From the NCBI RefSeq assembly GCF_030915385.1, contig NZ_CP133268.1, forward strand, positions 2,161,430 through 2,225,429: DNA of 64,000 bases. Reading direction: 5' to 3'. The position numbers and the translations under genes were made by a program. The stretch comes from Neobacillus sp. PS3-12. GTDB taxonomy: Bacteria; Bacillota; Bacilli; Bacillales; Cytobacillaceae. How positions within the stretch are numbered: the stretch's first letter is position 1; each line of letters begins with the position of its first letter. Of the stretch, positions 33,911-43,809 are shown piece by piece. Below the pieces are notes generated by a model. The model was not told where the DNA came from. It saw only the letters and a program-made list of their open reading frames with translations, and did not search any database.

Positions 33911-34076
33911 TGTTTAGTTCACTATATCTCTTAAGATATAAATCAATTCTTTTGCAAATTTCGATTGATCTTTCATTTGAAAATCCTTTTATTGAAGCAA
34001 TATCAAATAAGTTTCTCCTAAGTAATATAATCGATTCTTCAAGCTCATTAGGGGACATTAAATTTAAAAGTAACAC
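33876..34076 (-). CDS. Spo0E-like aspartyl-phosphate phosphatase
   Basis: A 66-residue helical protein. The N-terminal helix (LEESIILLRRNLFDIA), the turn and second helix with SIEICKRIDLYLKRYSEL follow the Spo0E layout, in which a conserved Asp in the SxxLDxL-like motif dephosphorylates Spo0A. The motif here is degenerate (CKRIDLYL). The GTG start follows GGAGTG. The last eight residues (RDGSDVSV) and the stop come from repeat copy C. Sporulation control is inferred from family only. Confidence 0.62.
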   Translation of the reverse strand: MLLLNLMSPNELEESIILLRRNLFDIASIKGFSNERSIEICKRIDLYLKRYSELNRKYRDGSDVSV

Positions 34077-34213
34077 GTTCTACACTCCATAAAAATTGTT
34101 ATATTGGAAAATCAAAAAAAATATAGAAAGGTAGTTATAAAGTATTAATTAATCGTGTCTCACCTTGAGAATTTGGGAAAATCCCTGGATTTAAGAAAAA
34201 AAATAATGAATGT

Positions 34214-34240
34214 TAAAGAAGGAACGATGTCTCGTTCCCT
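34214..34240 (-). terminator. Hairpin after the chemoreceptor gene
   Basis: On the minus strand GGAACGA and TCGTTCC pair around a 4-base loop, followed by TTCTTT. Confidence 0.6.
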
Positions 34241-34254
34241 CAGAATATAACAAT

Positions 34255-36030
34255 TTAAAAACGATATTTTTTAATCAATCCATCAAGTTCTTCACTTAAT
34301 TCGCTTAAATTTTCTGCTGCTCTGCTGATATTTAGAACAGCTTTTACTTGTTCCTCAACAGAAGCAGTAATTTCTTCTGAAGCCGCGGCTGTTTGCTGAG
34401 AAAAAGATGAAATGTGTTGAATTGTTTCCATTATAATGTCATTTTGTGCAGTTACTGTACTTATCTTATTATTTAGATTCTCTACTGTAGAAAACGTCAA
34501 ATCTACAGCTTTCTCTATTTCAACAAAATCTTCTTCTGTCTTTGTAACTGCTTCTTTTAACTCTTTGGCAGAATTAGTTGTATTCGCCATATGTAGAACT
34601 GTTGTTTCTGTTTCCTTTTCAATTCCCTCAATCATCTCTTGAATCTTTTTCGTGGCATCATTGGACTCTTCAGCTAGTTTTCTTACCTCGTTTGCCACTA
34701 CCGCAAAACCTTTCCCATGCTCACCTGCTCTTGCAGCTTCAATACTGGCATTTAAGGCCAAAAGATTTGTTTGCTGGGTTATATGTTGAATTGTATCGGT
34801 AATATGAGAAATGTTCTTTACTTTGGAATAAAGATTGGTCATACCTATACTGATACTATCGGAAGCTGTTTCAGTATCCTCATTGGCCTTTTTCAGAATA
34901 GTAACAATGTCCCTTCCATGAGCAGTCGCTTCCTTAGAAGTTTGGGTAATTTCTAATATTTCATGATTTTTTTTGTTCATCTTTTGAATGGATTCTGTTA
35001 ATTGTTCCATTTGTTTAAATGCATTGTCGACATCCTCTGATTGGGCCACTGCGCTCGTCGCAATTTCACCCATCGCAACTCCAATTTCTTCACTGGTGGC
35101 GGTAGTTTCTTCTGAAACAGCGGCTAGGTCTGTAGCAGCCTCAAGCAATTGGGAGCTTGTCTTCTGTAATTTAGCCATCATTGTCCTTAACTCCAGTGAC
35201 ATTTCGTTAAAAGAAGATCCTAATTGGCCAATTTCGTCTTTTCCTTCCTGTAGCTTTGGTAAATTTAAATCACCATCAGCTATTTGTAATGATGCCTTTG
35301 TTGCGTGGGCTAATAATTTCATTTTTGATTTTGACATAAAATAAAAAGCAATTAAACTGATCAAAGCAATCCCAATTGAAATAAAGGTAATTAATAGTTT
35401 TAAATACTGTAAATCAGCATAGAATTCATCTGTATAGGCGCCAATTCCAATACTCCAGCCCCAAGGCTTGTAGTATAAGATATATGAAACTTTCTCTCTT
35501 TCCTTGGCTTCTCCGGGATTTTTCCAACTATATGTGAAGTAGTGTCCTTCTAAACTATCTGCATGTGAAGCTGCTAAAATCTCGCGGATAACATAAACGC
35601 CCTCATTATTTTGTGCATCATACTTATTTTCTCCAACAGCAATAGTCGGATGCATTTCTATCCTTCCTTTTTGATCATAGGCAAAAACGTATCCTTGTGT
35701 TTTGTATAAGAAAGGTGATTGAGAGAAGTCATAGCTCCTACTTTTTCCTTGTCCAGAAACTGGTCCAAGGATTTGAATACGAGCCATCTCTTGTGCCTGT
35801 TTCAAAGAGATTTGTCCATTTTGGACTTGTTTATTTAACTGGTCAAGTGTAGGAATTACTCCTTTTACAATATGCTGCAGGTCTAGTTTTCCACTATTGA
35901 CCAATTCTTTTTTGGCTAAGTTATAGCTTAATGTTCCAATGACACTACTCATCAAAATAATGGTTATTGTAATAGATAATAGTAGTTTAAAAGAAATAGT
36001 GCTTGTAAAGGTTGAAGATTTACTTTTCAT
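34255..36030 (-). CDS. Methyl-accepting chemotaxis protein with a Cache-type sensor
   Basis: A 591-residue receptor: a first helix (residues 12-32), an extracellular Cache-like domain to about residue 205 with [20 protein letters not shown] and [13 protein letters not shown], a second helix (about 208-230), a HAMP domain and a long coiled-coil signalling domain. The kinase-contacting tip [27 protein letters not shown] is conserved. It relays a ligand signal to CheA via CheW. The Cache type suggests a small organic acid or amino acid; the ligand is unknown. It appears monocistronic. Confidence 0.92.
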   Translation of the reverse strand: MKSKSSTFTSTISFKLLLSITITIILMSSVIGTLSYNLAKKELVNSGKLDLQHIVKGVIPTLDQLNKQVQNGQISLKQAQEMARIQILGPVSGQGKSRSYDFSQSPFLYKTQGYVFAYDQKGRIEMHPTIAVGENKYDAQNNEGVYVIREILAASHADSLEGHYFTYSWKNPGEAKEREKVSYILYYKPWGWSIGIGAYTDEFYADLQYLKLLITFISIGIALISLIAFYFMSKSKMKLLAHATKASLQIADGDLNLPKLQEGKDEIGQLGSSFNEMSLELRTMMAKLQKTSSQLLEAATDLAAVSEETTATSEEIGVAMGEIATSAVAQSEDVDNAFKQMEQLTESIQKMNKKNHEILEITQTSKEATAHGRDIVTILKKANEDTETASDSISIGMTNLYSKVKNISHITDTIQHITQQTNLLALNASIEAARAGEHGKGFAVVANEVRKLAEESNDATKKIQEMIEGIEKETETTVLHMANTTNSAKELKEAVTKTEEDFVEIEKAVDLTFSTVENLNNKISTVTAQNDIIMETIQHISSFSQQTAAASEEITASVEEQVKAVLNISRAAENLSELSEELDGLIKKYRF

Positions 36031-36200
36031 TAATCTTGAGCTCCTCTCAAAGGTGTACTTTAAAATTTTTTCGTATCAATTTAACTATCTTTATTTAATT
36101 TGACAAATTCAAGTTTGCTTGCTGTGCTCTTTCTCCTATATCGTCTCATTTACTTGAAAGACTTCGATTCTCCTTACCTGTCATGCGTTAATTTTAATAT

Positions 36201-38392
36201 TTAACTGTAGATTTTCCATTTTAAACATTGGTTTCTTAAGTTTTTTTCAAATTCGATTCTTGGCAAAGGATAACTAACAAAATACCCTTGAATTTCATCA
36301 CATCCTAATTGAATAAGACATTCAAAAACATCTTGATCTTCTACTCCTTCGGCAACCACTTTTAACTGCAATTCATGTGCTAGAGCAATAATTGTTTTGA
36401 CAATCGCCATATCTTCTTTCTTCTTAAGTATTTCTCTAACATATGATTGGTCAATCTTTATACAATCAAAAGGAAATCGCTTTAAATAATTAAGGGAAGT
36501 GAAACCTGTTCCAAAATCATCAATAGACACTACAATACCGAATTCCCTCAATTTTTTCACATTATTTAGACATTCTTCTGTATTTTCAATAATTGTAGTT
36601 TCGGTTATTTCTAATTCAAGCAATTCAGGTGATAGACCGGTTTCATTAAGAACTTTTTCAACCATCTTCACAAAATTCGGATGACTAAATTGAATTGCTG
36701 ATATATTAACAGCTATTCTTAAAGGATTGACTTGTTCTAATTCATTCCATTTTTTGTTTTGCAAGCATGCATTATTTAATACCCATTCATCTATTTGCCA
36801 AATGATCCCGTTTCTTCCGCAATTGGAATAAATTCATTTGGAGGTACATTGCCTAAAATAGGATTGTTCCAGCGAAGCAGGGCTTCCATACTTTTGATTT
36901 TATTATCTTTAACACTCAATTTCGGTTGAAAAAACAACTTTAATTCTTCATTCTCAATAGCAGTCCTCAAGAAATTTTCAATATGAAGATATTTTTGATT
37001 AGCTTGTTTCATCGTTTGATCATATATTTTATAAGAATTCTTTCTCATGCTTTTAGCTGAATACATCGCAGTATCAGCCCTCTTTATTAGGATATCAATA
37101 TCCCCCCCATGATCTGGAAATATACTTATTCCAATGCTACCAGTGGTATAAAGTTCTATTCTATTGCTAAATGTAATCTTCTCTTTAAAAACATCTAAAA
37201 GATTATTGGTGAAATCAGTGAATATTTTATTATCTATAATATCTGGAAGAAGTATTATAAATTCATCTCCCGCAAATCTATATATATTACCTTTAAGGTT
37301 AATGACCTTCTGTAAACGCATCGACACAATCTTTAATAATTCATCTCCAAAGGTATGTCCCAAAGAATCATTAATAAATTTGAACCGATCTAAATCTAGA
37401 ATAAAAAGTGCGAACCTATTTCCACATCCTATTAATTTTTTTATATCTTCTACAAATTTTCTTCGATTAGGCAGGCTTGTTAGAGAATCATGATAGGCCA
37501 AATACTCAACTTCTTCTTTTGCACTTATTAAATCCGAAACATCATTGCTACATCCAATCAAATTTATAATTTTTCCATTTTCATATATTGGAGATAACGT
37601 CGTTAGAATATGATGGTCTTTAAACGAATAATCATATGTCAACGTTTGTCCCATGTAAGATTTTTCATAATTTGCTTCTAATATATCAACAATTTCGCTT
37701 GGGAAAACTTCCTTAGGGCTTTTTTGATAAATATTAGGTGTATCTACCCCTAATTTATGAGCTAATTTTCCTTCCCCGAATTGATAGTTAAACTGGCCAG
37801 AGTCATCTCTCGTTACCTTAAAAACAAAATTATGCATTGTACTAATAACCGAATTGAAATCATTTTTTAAGACTTTGACTAATTTTTCTTCACTTTCTTT
37901 TCCCTTTGTGATATCCGTTCTTAGAGCAAAAAACATATAAGGCAAATTATTTTCATTACAAAATGGGACAATAGTCGATTTTACCCAATATAAGGAGCCA
38001 TCTTTTGCCCTATTTTTTATATTTCCCTCCCAGATTTCCCCTTTTAGAATCGTTTTCCACATATTTTGATAAAAGCTTTTATCATGGTATCCTGAGTTTA
38101 AAATTCTATGTGTCTTCCCAATGATTTCGTTTCGACTATACTTAGAAATCTCAAAGAATTTTTTATTTGCATATAAGATTTTTCCACTTACATCTGTTAC
38201 AGCCAAAATGATTGATTTATCAATTGCATATTTAACTCTTGAAAAAGTATTTAGGGTTTTATCAATAATATTAATTAATTGATTTAGTTGAACTTCTCTT
38301 TCCCTTTTTTGATTATCATTTTTCTTTATTGCAAGATCCCTTAAAGAGTTTATTAATTCATTGTAATCTTCATTATCAAATGAGTTCAACAT
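36201..38392 (-). pseudogene. PAS-GGDEF-EAL cyclic-di-GMP enzyme, split by a one-base deletion
   Basis: A 730-codon gene once one base is restored near 36805: the first part stops after EETGSFGK, where IWQIDEWVLNNACLQNKKW is expected and found in the next frame. Domain order: N-terminal helical region, PAS (about 55-175), a second PAS-like segment, GGDEF (about 300-460, signature AGDEF) and EAL. EAL-domain residues are present: EALLRW, NISAIQFS, ELEITET, IDDFGTGFTSL, IKIDQSYV, VAEGVED, QGYF. It could make and degrade c-di-GMP. There is no transmembrane segment. Only one lesion is seen. Confidence 0.88.
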
Positions 38393-38966
38393 GTCGATTT
38401 ATCCCCGTTTTCTCGATGAAATATGTAAGAAAGTTATGGTTGAAAATACTAACCAAGAAGACTCGTAAATTATGTAAAATTTGTATCTAGTGGTTACAAG
38501 TGGTTCTCTCCTGAAGAATCCCCCTCAAGAGATCCATATTAGCTGATTTAATAAATGATCAGTATTTTACTTAGTTTAACAGTTTCTTTAGAAGGAAAAT
38601 CAATTAAAATCCTGACGCTGAAATCATTTTTTGCTTTAACTTTTCAAATCACTTAATTAAGTCATCATCATTCACGTTAAACGCACCAAATTAATTAGAG
38701 TAATAGGACTATTTTACCAATAGAAAACGGATTCATAAAGTAGTTATATATCGACACATTTCGACAAATAAGAAAAATCTTAGCAAAAAAAAGAGCTAAG
38801 AAACCTCCTCCTGAGCGATAAGCTTCTTTCCATCCAAAAAACCTCTCTTTGTTTAATGCTATGAATAATCACATAGTGTATATGATGTTAATCACTCCAG
38901 TTAATTCCAACTATAAATATAATTGAATTGGAATTTAATAATTTAAGCTTTAAGGAGTGTTTACAA
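38393..38966. other. 574-bp AT-rich intergenic region
   Basis: It holds the divergent promoters of the GGDEF-EAL and alcohol dehydrogenase genes and a 45-bp copy of the MsrA-like leader. No gene seen. Confidence 0.5.
38812..38856. repeat. 45-bp perfect direct repeat, left copy
   Basis: The block beginning TGAGCGATAAGCTTCTTTCC and ending CTCTTTGTTTAA is identical to 41955-41999, where it is the terminator strand and ribosome-binding region behind the SAM riboswitch. Here it has no riboswitch or gene attached. Confidence 0.9.
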
Positions 38967-40124
38967 ATGGAGCCTCAGGTATACGGATTTTTTATGCCAA
39001 ATGAAAATTTAATTGGCATTGGAGCAGCAAAACAAGTTGGGCAAAAAGTCAAAGAACTTGGTGGAACAAATGTATTGATTGTCACCGGAAAAGTGGTTGA
39101 AAAATTGGATTTCACCCAATCGATTGCCGATTCCATTCAAAAAGAAAACATACCTGTAAGCTTTTTTTCGGATGTAGAACCAAATCCAACAGATAAAAAT
39201 GTGGAAGATGGGGTCAACCTCCTAAAAAAGGAGAACTGTGACTTGGTTGTGGCAATAGGCGGGGGGAGTTCACTTGATTGCGCAAAAGCCATTTGTCTAG
39301 TTGCTGCAAATGGAGGAACCATCCATGACTATGCTGGAATCGACTTATCCTCTTCACCTATGGTTCCTCTCATCACAGTTAATACAACAGCAGGAACAGC
39401 AAGTGAAATGACAAGAATCGCTGTTATTACCAATACGCAAAGCTCGCAGAAAATGGTCATTGTCGATAAGCATATTACACCTAATCTTTCTATTAATGAC
39501 CCACAACTTACAGAAAAATTACCCACCGATTTAACAGCAGGAACGGGAATGGATGCGTTAACACATGCAGTTGAAGCATTTATGTCCATTTTAGCGACTC
39601 CAGTGACCGATGCATGTGCCATACAAGCTATTCGATTAGTTGGCCAACATCTAAGAAACGCAGTGAAAAATGGGGGAAATTTAGTTGCACGTGAAGGAAT
39701 GACAAATGCCCAATTTTTAGCTGGAATGGCCTTCAACAACGCCCTTCTTGGTTATGCACATGCGATTGCACATCAACTTGGAGGAGTTTATAATTTGCCT
39801 CATGGTCTTTGCAATGCCATTCTTTTACCACATATCGTAAAGTTTAACTTGGATGCAAAACCAGAAAAAGCAGCTGAGATCGCAGTTGCACTGGGCGAAA
39901 AAGTTAATGATTTATCGCCAATGGAATCAGCAGAAAAAGCGGTATCAGCAATTAAAAAACTGGCCCAGGATGTTGGGATTCCCAATGGATTATCTGAAAT
40001 TGGCGTAAAAGAAGAAGATCTTCTAATGTTAGCTGAACTATCTATGAAAGACCCATGTGCATTATTTAACCCGAAAAAAGCAACACTAGATGACGTCGTT
40101 TCTATATTAAAGGCCGCATTCTAA
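38967..40124 (+). CDS. Iron-containing (group III) alcohol dehydrogenase
   Basis: A 385-residue NAD(P)-dependent alcohol dehydrogenase. It has the nucleotide-binding GGGSSLDCAKA, the TTAGTASEMTRIAVIT segment, and metal ligands in GTGMDALTHAVEAF and HAIAHQLGGVYNLPHGLCNA. Such enzymes reduce short-chain aldehydes or oxidise alcohols, often during fermentation. ATG at 38967 lies eight bases after AAGGAGTG and starts the homology; the open frame extends 13 codons further upstream. Substrate unknown. Confidence 0.93.
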   Translation: MEPQVYGFFMPNENLIGIGAAKQVGQKVKELGGTNVLIVTGKVVEKLDFTQSIADSIQKENIPVSFFSDVEPNPTDKNVEDGVNLLKKENCDLVVAIGGGSSLDCAKAICLVAANGGTIHDYAGIDLSSSPMVPLITVNTTAGTASEMTRIAVITNTQSSQKMVIVDKHITPNLSINDPQLTEKLPTDLTAGTGMDALTHAVEAFMSILATPVTDACAIQAIRLVGQHLRNAVKNGGNLVAREGMTNAQFLAGMAFNNALLGYAHAIAHQLGGVYNLPHGLCNAILLPHIVKFNLDAKPEKAAEIAVALGEKVNDLSPMESAEKAVSAIKKLAQDVGIPNGLSEIGVKEEDLLMLAELSMKDPCALFNPKKATLDDVVSILKAAF

Positions 40125-40140
40125 TTAAGGCAACACGGGG

Positions 40141-40342
40141 GCAACATGGGGACGGTTCCCATGTTGCAATTTTGGCGAAAAACCCATAAAAATTCGGAAT
40201 GGTTTTAACTCGGTTTGGTGAATAATGCATGTGGTTTTCATTAAGCCATGCTGCGAAGCTTTTTGGTGTTTCCCTGAGTCTTATATATAAAGGATTGAAA
40301 CACTGGGATGGTTAGACTGAAACGTCGAACCGTCCCGTGTTT
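40141..40342. repeat. About 202-bp interspersed repeat, copy B
   Basis: Ends GCAACATGGGGACGGTTCC and GAACCGTCCCGTGTTT; the core equals copy A in length and is about 90 percent identical by eye. One C is missing at the right junction (GGTTCGACG instead of GGTTCCGACG). It lies between the alcohol dehydrogenase stop and the DUF3231 gene. Confidence 0.9.
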
Positions 40343-40446
40343 TTCGATGTTTTTTCCCCCCGATGTTTTCTATTATCTGCATATTTTTGTATTCTAAGAG
40401 AAGAATAAGAATGCTAAATAATTTCGGATATACTGGAGGATGTACC

Positions 40447-41457
40447 TTGAAGACAAATGACTCCATTCGATTAACTGCCCCAGAAATTTCGAGTCTTTGG
40501 ACTCAATACATTTTTGATACAATGTCTATTGGTTTTTTTCGTTATGCACTTGAGCATATCGATGATCAAGATATTAAATCACTCTACCAATCAGCCCTTA
40601 AATTAGCAAAAATACATGTTCAAAAAATATCTGAATTCATGCAAAAAGAAAATTACCTGATCCCACATGGGTTTACCGAAAAAGAAGATGTAAACATTCA
40701 TGCACCTCGTCTTTTTCAAGACCAATTCTACATACATTATCTTTATGTCATGACTATGCAAGGGATGACCGGCTACTCGCTATCAGTTAGTAACTCTATA
40801 CGCACTGACTTACGGAAGTATTACATCACCTGCATGAACGAAACGATGAAACTTTTCGATCAAACCATTGATACAATGCTTACAAAAGGACTTTACACAC
40901 GCCCTCCAATTATTTCACCACCCGATTCTATCGATTTTGTCAAAGACCAAAGTTTTTTAACTGGATGGTTGGGAAAACGTCGACCGTTGAATGTTATGGA
41001 AATTGGAGATATTACTTTCAACATGGTTAAAATGCATTTACATGCTGGTTTAAAAATGGGATTTGGCCAAGTTGCTCAATCAAAAGAGGTTCGGGAACAT
41101 ATTAAAAGGGGGCTGGGCATTGCCAATAAACATATAGAGATATTTGAAACGGTATATCATGAAGAGCATTTAAATTTTCCCAACTCTTTGCAATCGATGA
41201 TTACGAACTCTACTACTTCACCCTTTTCAGATAAATATTTGTTGTATCAAATTCAATTATCTACACAATTAACCATTTCATATTACGGATCTGCTTTAAG
41301 TGTCAACGCTAGGAGAGATCTGGGAGCTCATTACCTTCGACTTACTTTAGAACTTTTGCAATTTGCCGAAGACGGCGGAAAACTGATGATAAAAAATGGC
41401 TGGCTAGAGCAGCCTCCAACCGCAAGCGACAGGGATTCTCTTAGAAATGATAAATAA
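40447..41457 (+). CDS. DUF3231 protein (two tandem domains)
   Basis: A 336-residue helical protein built of two related halves, each starting with a sequence like LTAPEISSLWTQYIFDTMSIGFFRYAL or MEIGDITFNMVKMHLHAGLKMGFGQVA and each holding four or so helices, as in ferritin-like bundles. DUF3231 proteins are common in spore-formers with no assigned function. TTG at 40447 is chosen because GGAGGATGTACC precedes it. A terminator follows at 41491. It sits inside the 45-bp direct repeats together with the alcohol dehydrogenase. Confidence 0.82.
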   Translation: MKTNDSIRLTAPEISSLWTQYIFDTMSIGFFRYALEHIDDQDIKSLYQSALKLAKIHVQKISEFMQKENYLIPHGFTEKEDVNIHAPRLFQDQFYIHYLYVMTMQGMTGYSLSVSNSIRTDLRKYYITCMNETMKLFDQTIDTMLTKGLYTRPPIISPPDSIDFVKDQSFLTGWLGKRRPLNVMEIGDITFNMVKMHLHAGLKMGFGQVAQSKEVREHIKRGLGIANKHIEIFETVYHEEHLNFPNSLQSMITNSTTSPFSDKYLLYQIQLSTQLTISYYGSALSVNARRDLGAHYLRLTLELLQFAEDGGKLMIKNGWLEQPPTASDRDSLRNDK

Positions 41458-41490
41458 TATCTCCGAAATTAAATATGGACCGATACAAAT

Positions 41491-41523
41491 AAAGAGCGCA
41501 TCTCTAGAAATGCGCCCTTTTGT
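41491..41523 (+). terminator. Terminator after the DUF3231 gene
   Basis: AAAGAGCGCAT pairs with ATGCGCCCTTT around a 9-nt loop, followed by TT. Confidence 0.75.
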
Positions 41524-41561
41524 TGAAGAAACTATTTTACTTATAACGCTGTTCTGAAGTT

Positions 41562-41939
41562 TTAAGATATTAATTTTATCTCTTCTAAGCCATTAATATG
41601 TTCATTTGCTGGAGCAATTTTTGTTATAATTCTATCTTTAAAAACTTGTTTAAGATCGTTTTTCTTTTGTATTGCCAATCTTAATTGATTTTTATTAGAG
41701 AAGAAAATCAATGATTGATTTTTAAATTTCTGATCCTCTCTAGAGGTTGGGTCATGTAGGTCAAAAAACAAGTCTAATAATTCTTTATAAGATACTTTCC
41801 AAGGATTAAACCATATTTCTACTATATCTACATTTGTCCCTGTTAGATGTCCTATTCGAACATTTTCAATACCACGAAAACCTGTTAAAAAAGCTTTTTG
41901 ACTAAAAAAACCATTTGCACCAAACACTGCTCTTTCCAT
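41562..41939 (-). CDS. MsrA-like protein lacking the catalytic cysteine
   Basis: A 125-residue protein colinear with peptide methionine sulfoxide reductase A. It keeps VRIGHLTG, VDIVEIWFNPWKVSYKELLDLFFDLHDPTS and LIFFSNKNQL, but the active-site GCFW motif is NGFF, and the C-terminal quarter is reduced. With no Cys at the catalytic position it should not reduce methionine sulfoxide by the normal mechanism. ATG at 41939 follows AAAGGAG; the longer upstream frame is riboswitch sequence. A SAM riboswitch upstream ties it to methionine metabolism. It may have a binding role or be decaying. Confidence 0.72.
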   Translation of the reverse strand: MERAVFGANGFFSQKAFLTGFRGIENVRIGHLTGTNVDIVEIWFNPWKVSYKELLDLFFDLHDPTSREDQKFKNQSLIFFSNKNQLRLAIQKKNDLKQVFKDRIITKIAPANEHINGLEEIKLIS

Positions 41940-41954
41940 CCTTTTCGCTCCTTT

Positions 41955-41999
41955 TGAGCGATAAGCTTCTTTCCATCCAAAAAACCTCTCTTTGTTTAA
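41955..41999. repeat. 45-bp perfect direct repeat, right copy
   Basis: Identical to 38812-38856. Here it spans the 3' arm of the riboswitch terminator and most of the leader before the MsrA-like start. Confidence 0.9.
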
Positions 42000-42008
42000 A
42001 GAGAGGTT
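41977..42008 (-). terminator. Riboswitch terminator hairpin
   Basis: On the minus strand AACCTCTCTTT and AAAGAGAGGTT form a perfect 11-bp stem followed by TTTT. CCTCTC can instead pair with GAGAGG at the end of the aptamer P1, the antiterminator. Confidence 0.9.
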
Positions 42009-42021
42009 CGTATGATTACAT

Positions 42022-42150
42022 ACTTTCCTCTCATCTTTCAAAGGTTAACACCTTTGCAGGAATTAGCACCGTTCAAGACAATATTTTGACTTGATGGTTG
42101 CCGGGTTTCATAGGGCCTGTCCCTCTACCACTCTGGATAAGAAGTTATCG
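42022..42150 (-). promoter_or_regulatory. SAM-I (S-box) riboswitch
   Basis: The minus strand shows the S-box order: CTTATCCAGAGTGGTAGAGG, then GGACAGGCCC, ATGAAACCCGGCAACC, GGTGCTAATTCC and a closing GAAAGATGAGAGG. It is followed by a terminator, so high SAM should switch the downstream MsrA-like gene off. Confidence 0.95.
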
Positions 42151-42268
42151 CTATTCATTTTTTTAATTACTTTATTATTACTGATATTAACATTCAGTTA
42201 TCTAAAATTCAAGTAAAATCAGAAAAATAAATAAATGGCATAACTAAAAAGGTCCATTCCATACATAC

Positions 42269-42745
42269 CTACCTGTGCCTTCTAAATATAAAGATAATGA
42301 AAAACATTGCACAAAAAGTTAACACCAAAGCAAATAGATTTATAAATTTATTCGTCCTGTGTTTTAGAATCTTGAAGAATAGCTCATAAATACCAATACC
42401 GCTTGCACCTCCAAGTGTATTGGCCAGTATATCAGTAATATCACTTCTTCCGATTGCAAAAACAAATTGTAAAATCTCAAATGCCAGAGTAAAACTAAGA
42501 ATGGAAAGAAGTTTTTTCAAAAAAGACCACTTACTTTTCAACATGCATATATAGATACCCAATGGTACAAAAATCCTTATATTGTCATCTACCTCAGAAA
42601 AGACAGACTTATTAAGTGGAATCAGATTAATTACTCGCACTCTTTCTATATGATCAAAAGAAAACTGTAACTTAAAAAGAACTAACCAAATAAGTGCTAA
42701 TACATAGATTATGAATAAAACGAATGTCAATTTTTTATTTCCCAC
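42269..42745 (-). CDS. vanZ: VanZ-like membrane protein
   Basis: A 158-residue VanZ-family protein with four or five helices. NLIPLNKS, DDNIRIFVPLGIYICML and the acidic/aromatic segment FEILQFVFAIGRSDITDILANTLGG are family hallmarks. VanZ confers low teicoplanin resistance in Tn1546; most homologues have unknown roles in the envelope. It lies 80 bp downstream of vanY and on the same strand as vanR-vanS-vanY. Confidence 0.82.
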   Translation of the reverse strand: MGNKKLTFVLFIIYVLALIWLVLFKLQFSFDHIERVRVINLIPLNKSVFSEVDDNIRIFVPLGIYICMLKSKWSFLKKLLSILSFTLAFEILQFVFAIGRSDITDILANTLGGASGIGIYELFFKILKHRTNKFINLFALVLTFCAMFFIIFIFRRHR

Positions 42746-42825
42746 TGTTTCTCCCCCACTTTCTTGTCACTCCAACCTGAGCCGAACAAGCCAATTCTTC
42801 AACCTGCTTCCATCGGAACTCAGTC

Positions 42826-43704
42826 TCACTTACCAGAATAAACGGTCACAATCACGCCACCCATATTATTTCCTGAAATTTCATACCGGCCATTCGCAGG
42901 CACAGGGATCGTTGTATTTTTAGAGATAGGATAGTAAAAGATTTTATAGACTTGGTTGTCTATTGTCGTCGTAATGGACTTCTGTTCCTTCAAAAAATCC
43001 ATATATTCTTCTAGAGCGAAATTCTTTTCTTTCATAATCGCACTGTGAGGGAAACCAACATAACGGATATGCCATGGTTCATATCGAATTCCAGTAACAT
43101 CCATTTTATCCTTTGGATAGCGTAATATAAAGCCGTATCTCCAGGCATTATCTTTCAGCCACGCTCCTTCAGGTGCCCGCTCCATTTTCGTTAAGCTTGA
43201 TCCTACATCAAGTGATAGGCCTGAATTATGTTCACTATAACCTGCTGGCAAGGCGTAAGAAGGACCCATTTCTTCATACAACCTTTTTTGCTCACTAAAT
43301 GTACGATATCCACTATCAATTAAAAAATGATTTACACCTTCCTTTTCAGCATCATTGACCATCTCTGAAAATTTTTGTGCTATTTCTTTTGACAGGTAAA
43401 TGTTTTTATCAAGTAACCCGTATCCCTTTGCCAATTCATTATGTATGGATAAATTGACGATATCTAATTTCACACTCTCTTGGCGAACAGGATATTTACT
43501 GTTGATTAAGAGCAGACTTCCTTGATAAATCTGTCCCTTTGTAATGATTTGTGTTTGGGTACTCTCTGAAGTCAATCTTTTGTGATCTTTATTACTTTGA
43601 GCATAGTTTTGACTCTCTATTTTATCCTGAAAAAACAGTGCTTTATTAATGAAGGCAAAACCTAAGCACAATGAAAATAACAATAAAAAACCCCACTTCT
43701 TCAT
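42826..43704 (-). CDS. vanY: D-alanyl-D-alanine carboxypeptidase, VanY family
   Basis: A 292-residue secreted or membrane-anchored zinc peptidase that removes the terminal D-Ala of peptidoglycan precursors. It has an N-terminal signal/anchor helix and zinc and catalytic motifs SGYRTFSEQ, SEHNSGLSLDVG and EPWHIRYVG. A C-terminal domain of about 60 residues follows. It sits 105 bp behind vanS. No D-Ala-D-Lac ligase, vanH or vanX is nearby, so it likely tunes wall structure rather than giving full glycopeptide resistance. Confidence 0.92.
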   Translation of the reverse strand: MKKWGFLLLFSLCLGFAFINKALFFQDKIESQNYAQSNKDHKRLTSESTQTQIITKGQIYQGSLLLINSKYPVRQESVKLDIVNLSIHNELAKGYGLLDKNIYLSKEIAQKFSEMVNDAEKEGVNHFLIDSGYRTFSEQKRLYEEMGPSYALPAGYSEHNSGLSLDVGSSLTKMERAPEGAWLKDNAWRYGFILRYPKDKMDVTGIRYEPWHIRYVGFPHSAIMKEKNFALEEYMDFLKEQKSITTTIDNQVYKIFYYPISKNTTIPVPANGRYEISGNNMGGVIVTVYSGK

Positions 43705-43809
43705 TCATCCGTTTCCTCCTTCATCTTATTTGCTTATAAGTGTAGGAAAAACTATTTAAAAAAAGAGTGGGGTAAAGTTTAAATTTTTCTTAAATCCTTT
43801 ATGAAATTT

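Noticed and set aside
38860..38910. Fnr box upstream of the alcohol dehydrogenase gene
   Set aside because: ATCACATAGTG and GTTAATCAC are half-site-like, but no TGTGA-N6-TCACA with at most one mismatch was found.
42001..42041. Translation of the MsrA-like gene from 42041
   Set aside because: The first 34 codons of that frame are the riboswitch P1 and terminator; AAAGGAG before 41939 and homology place the start there.
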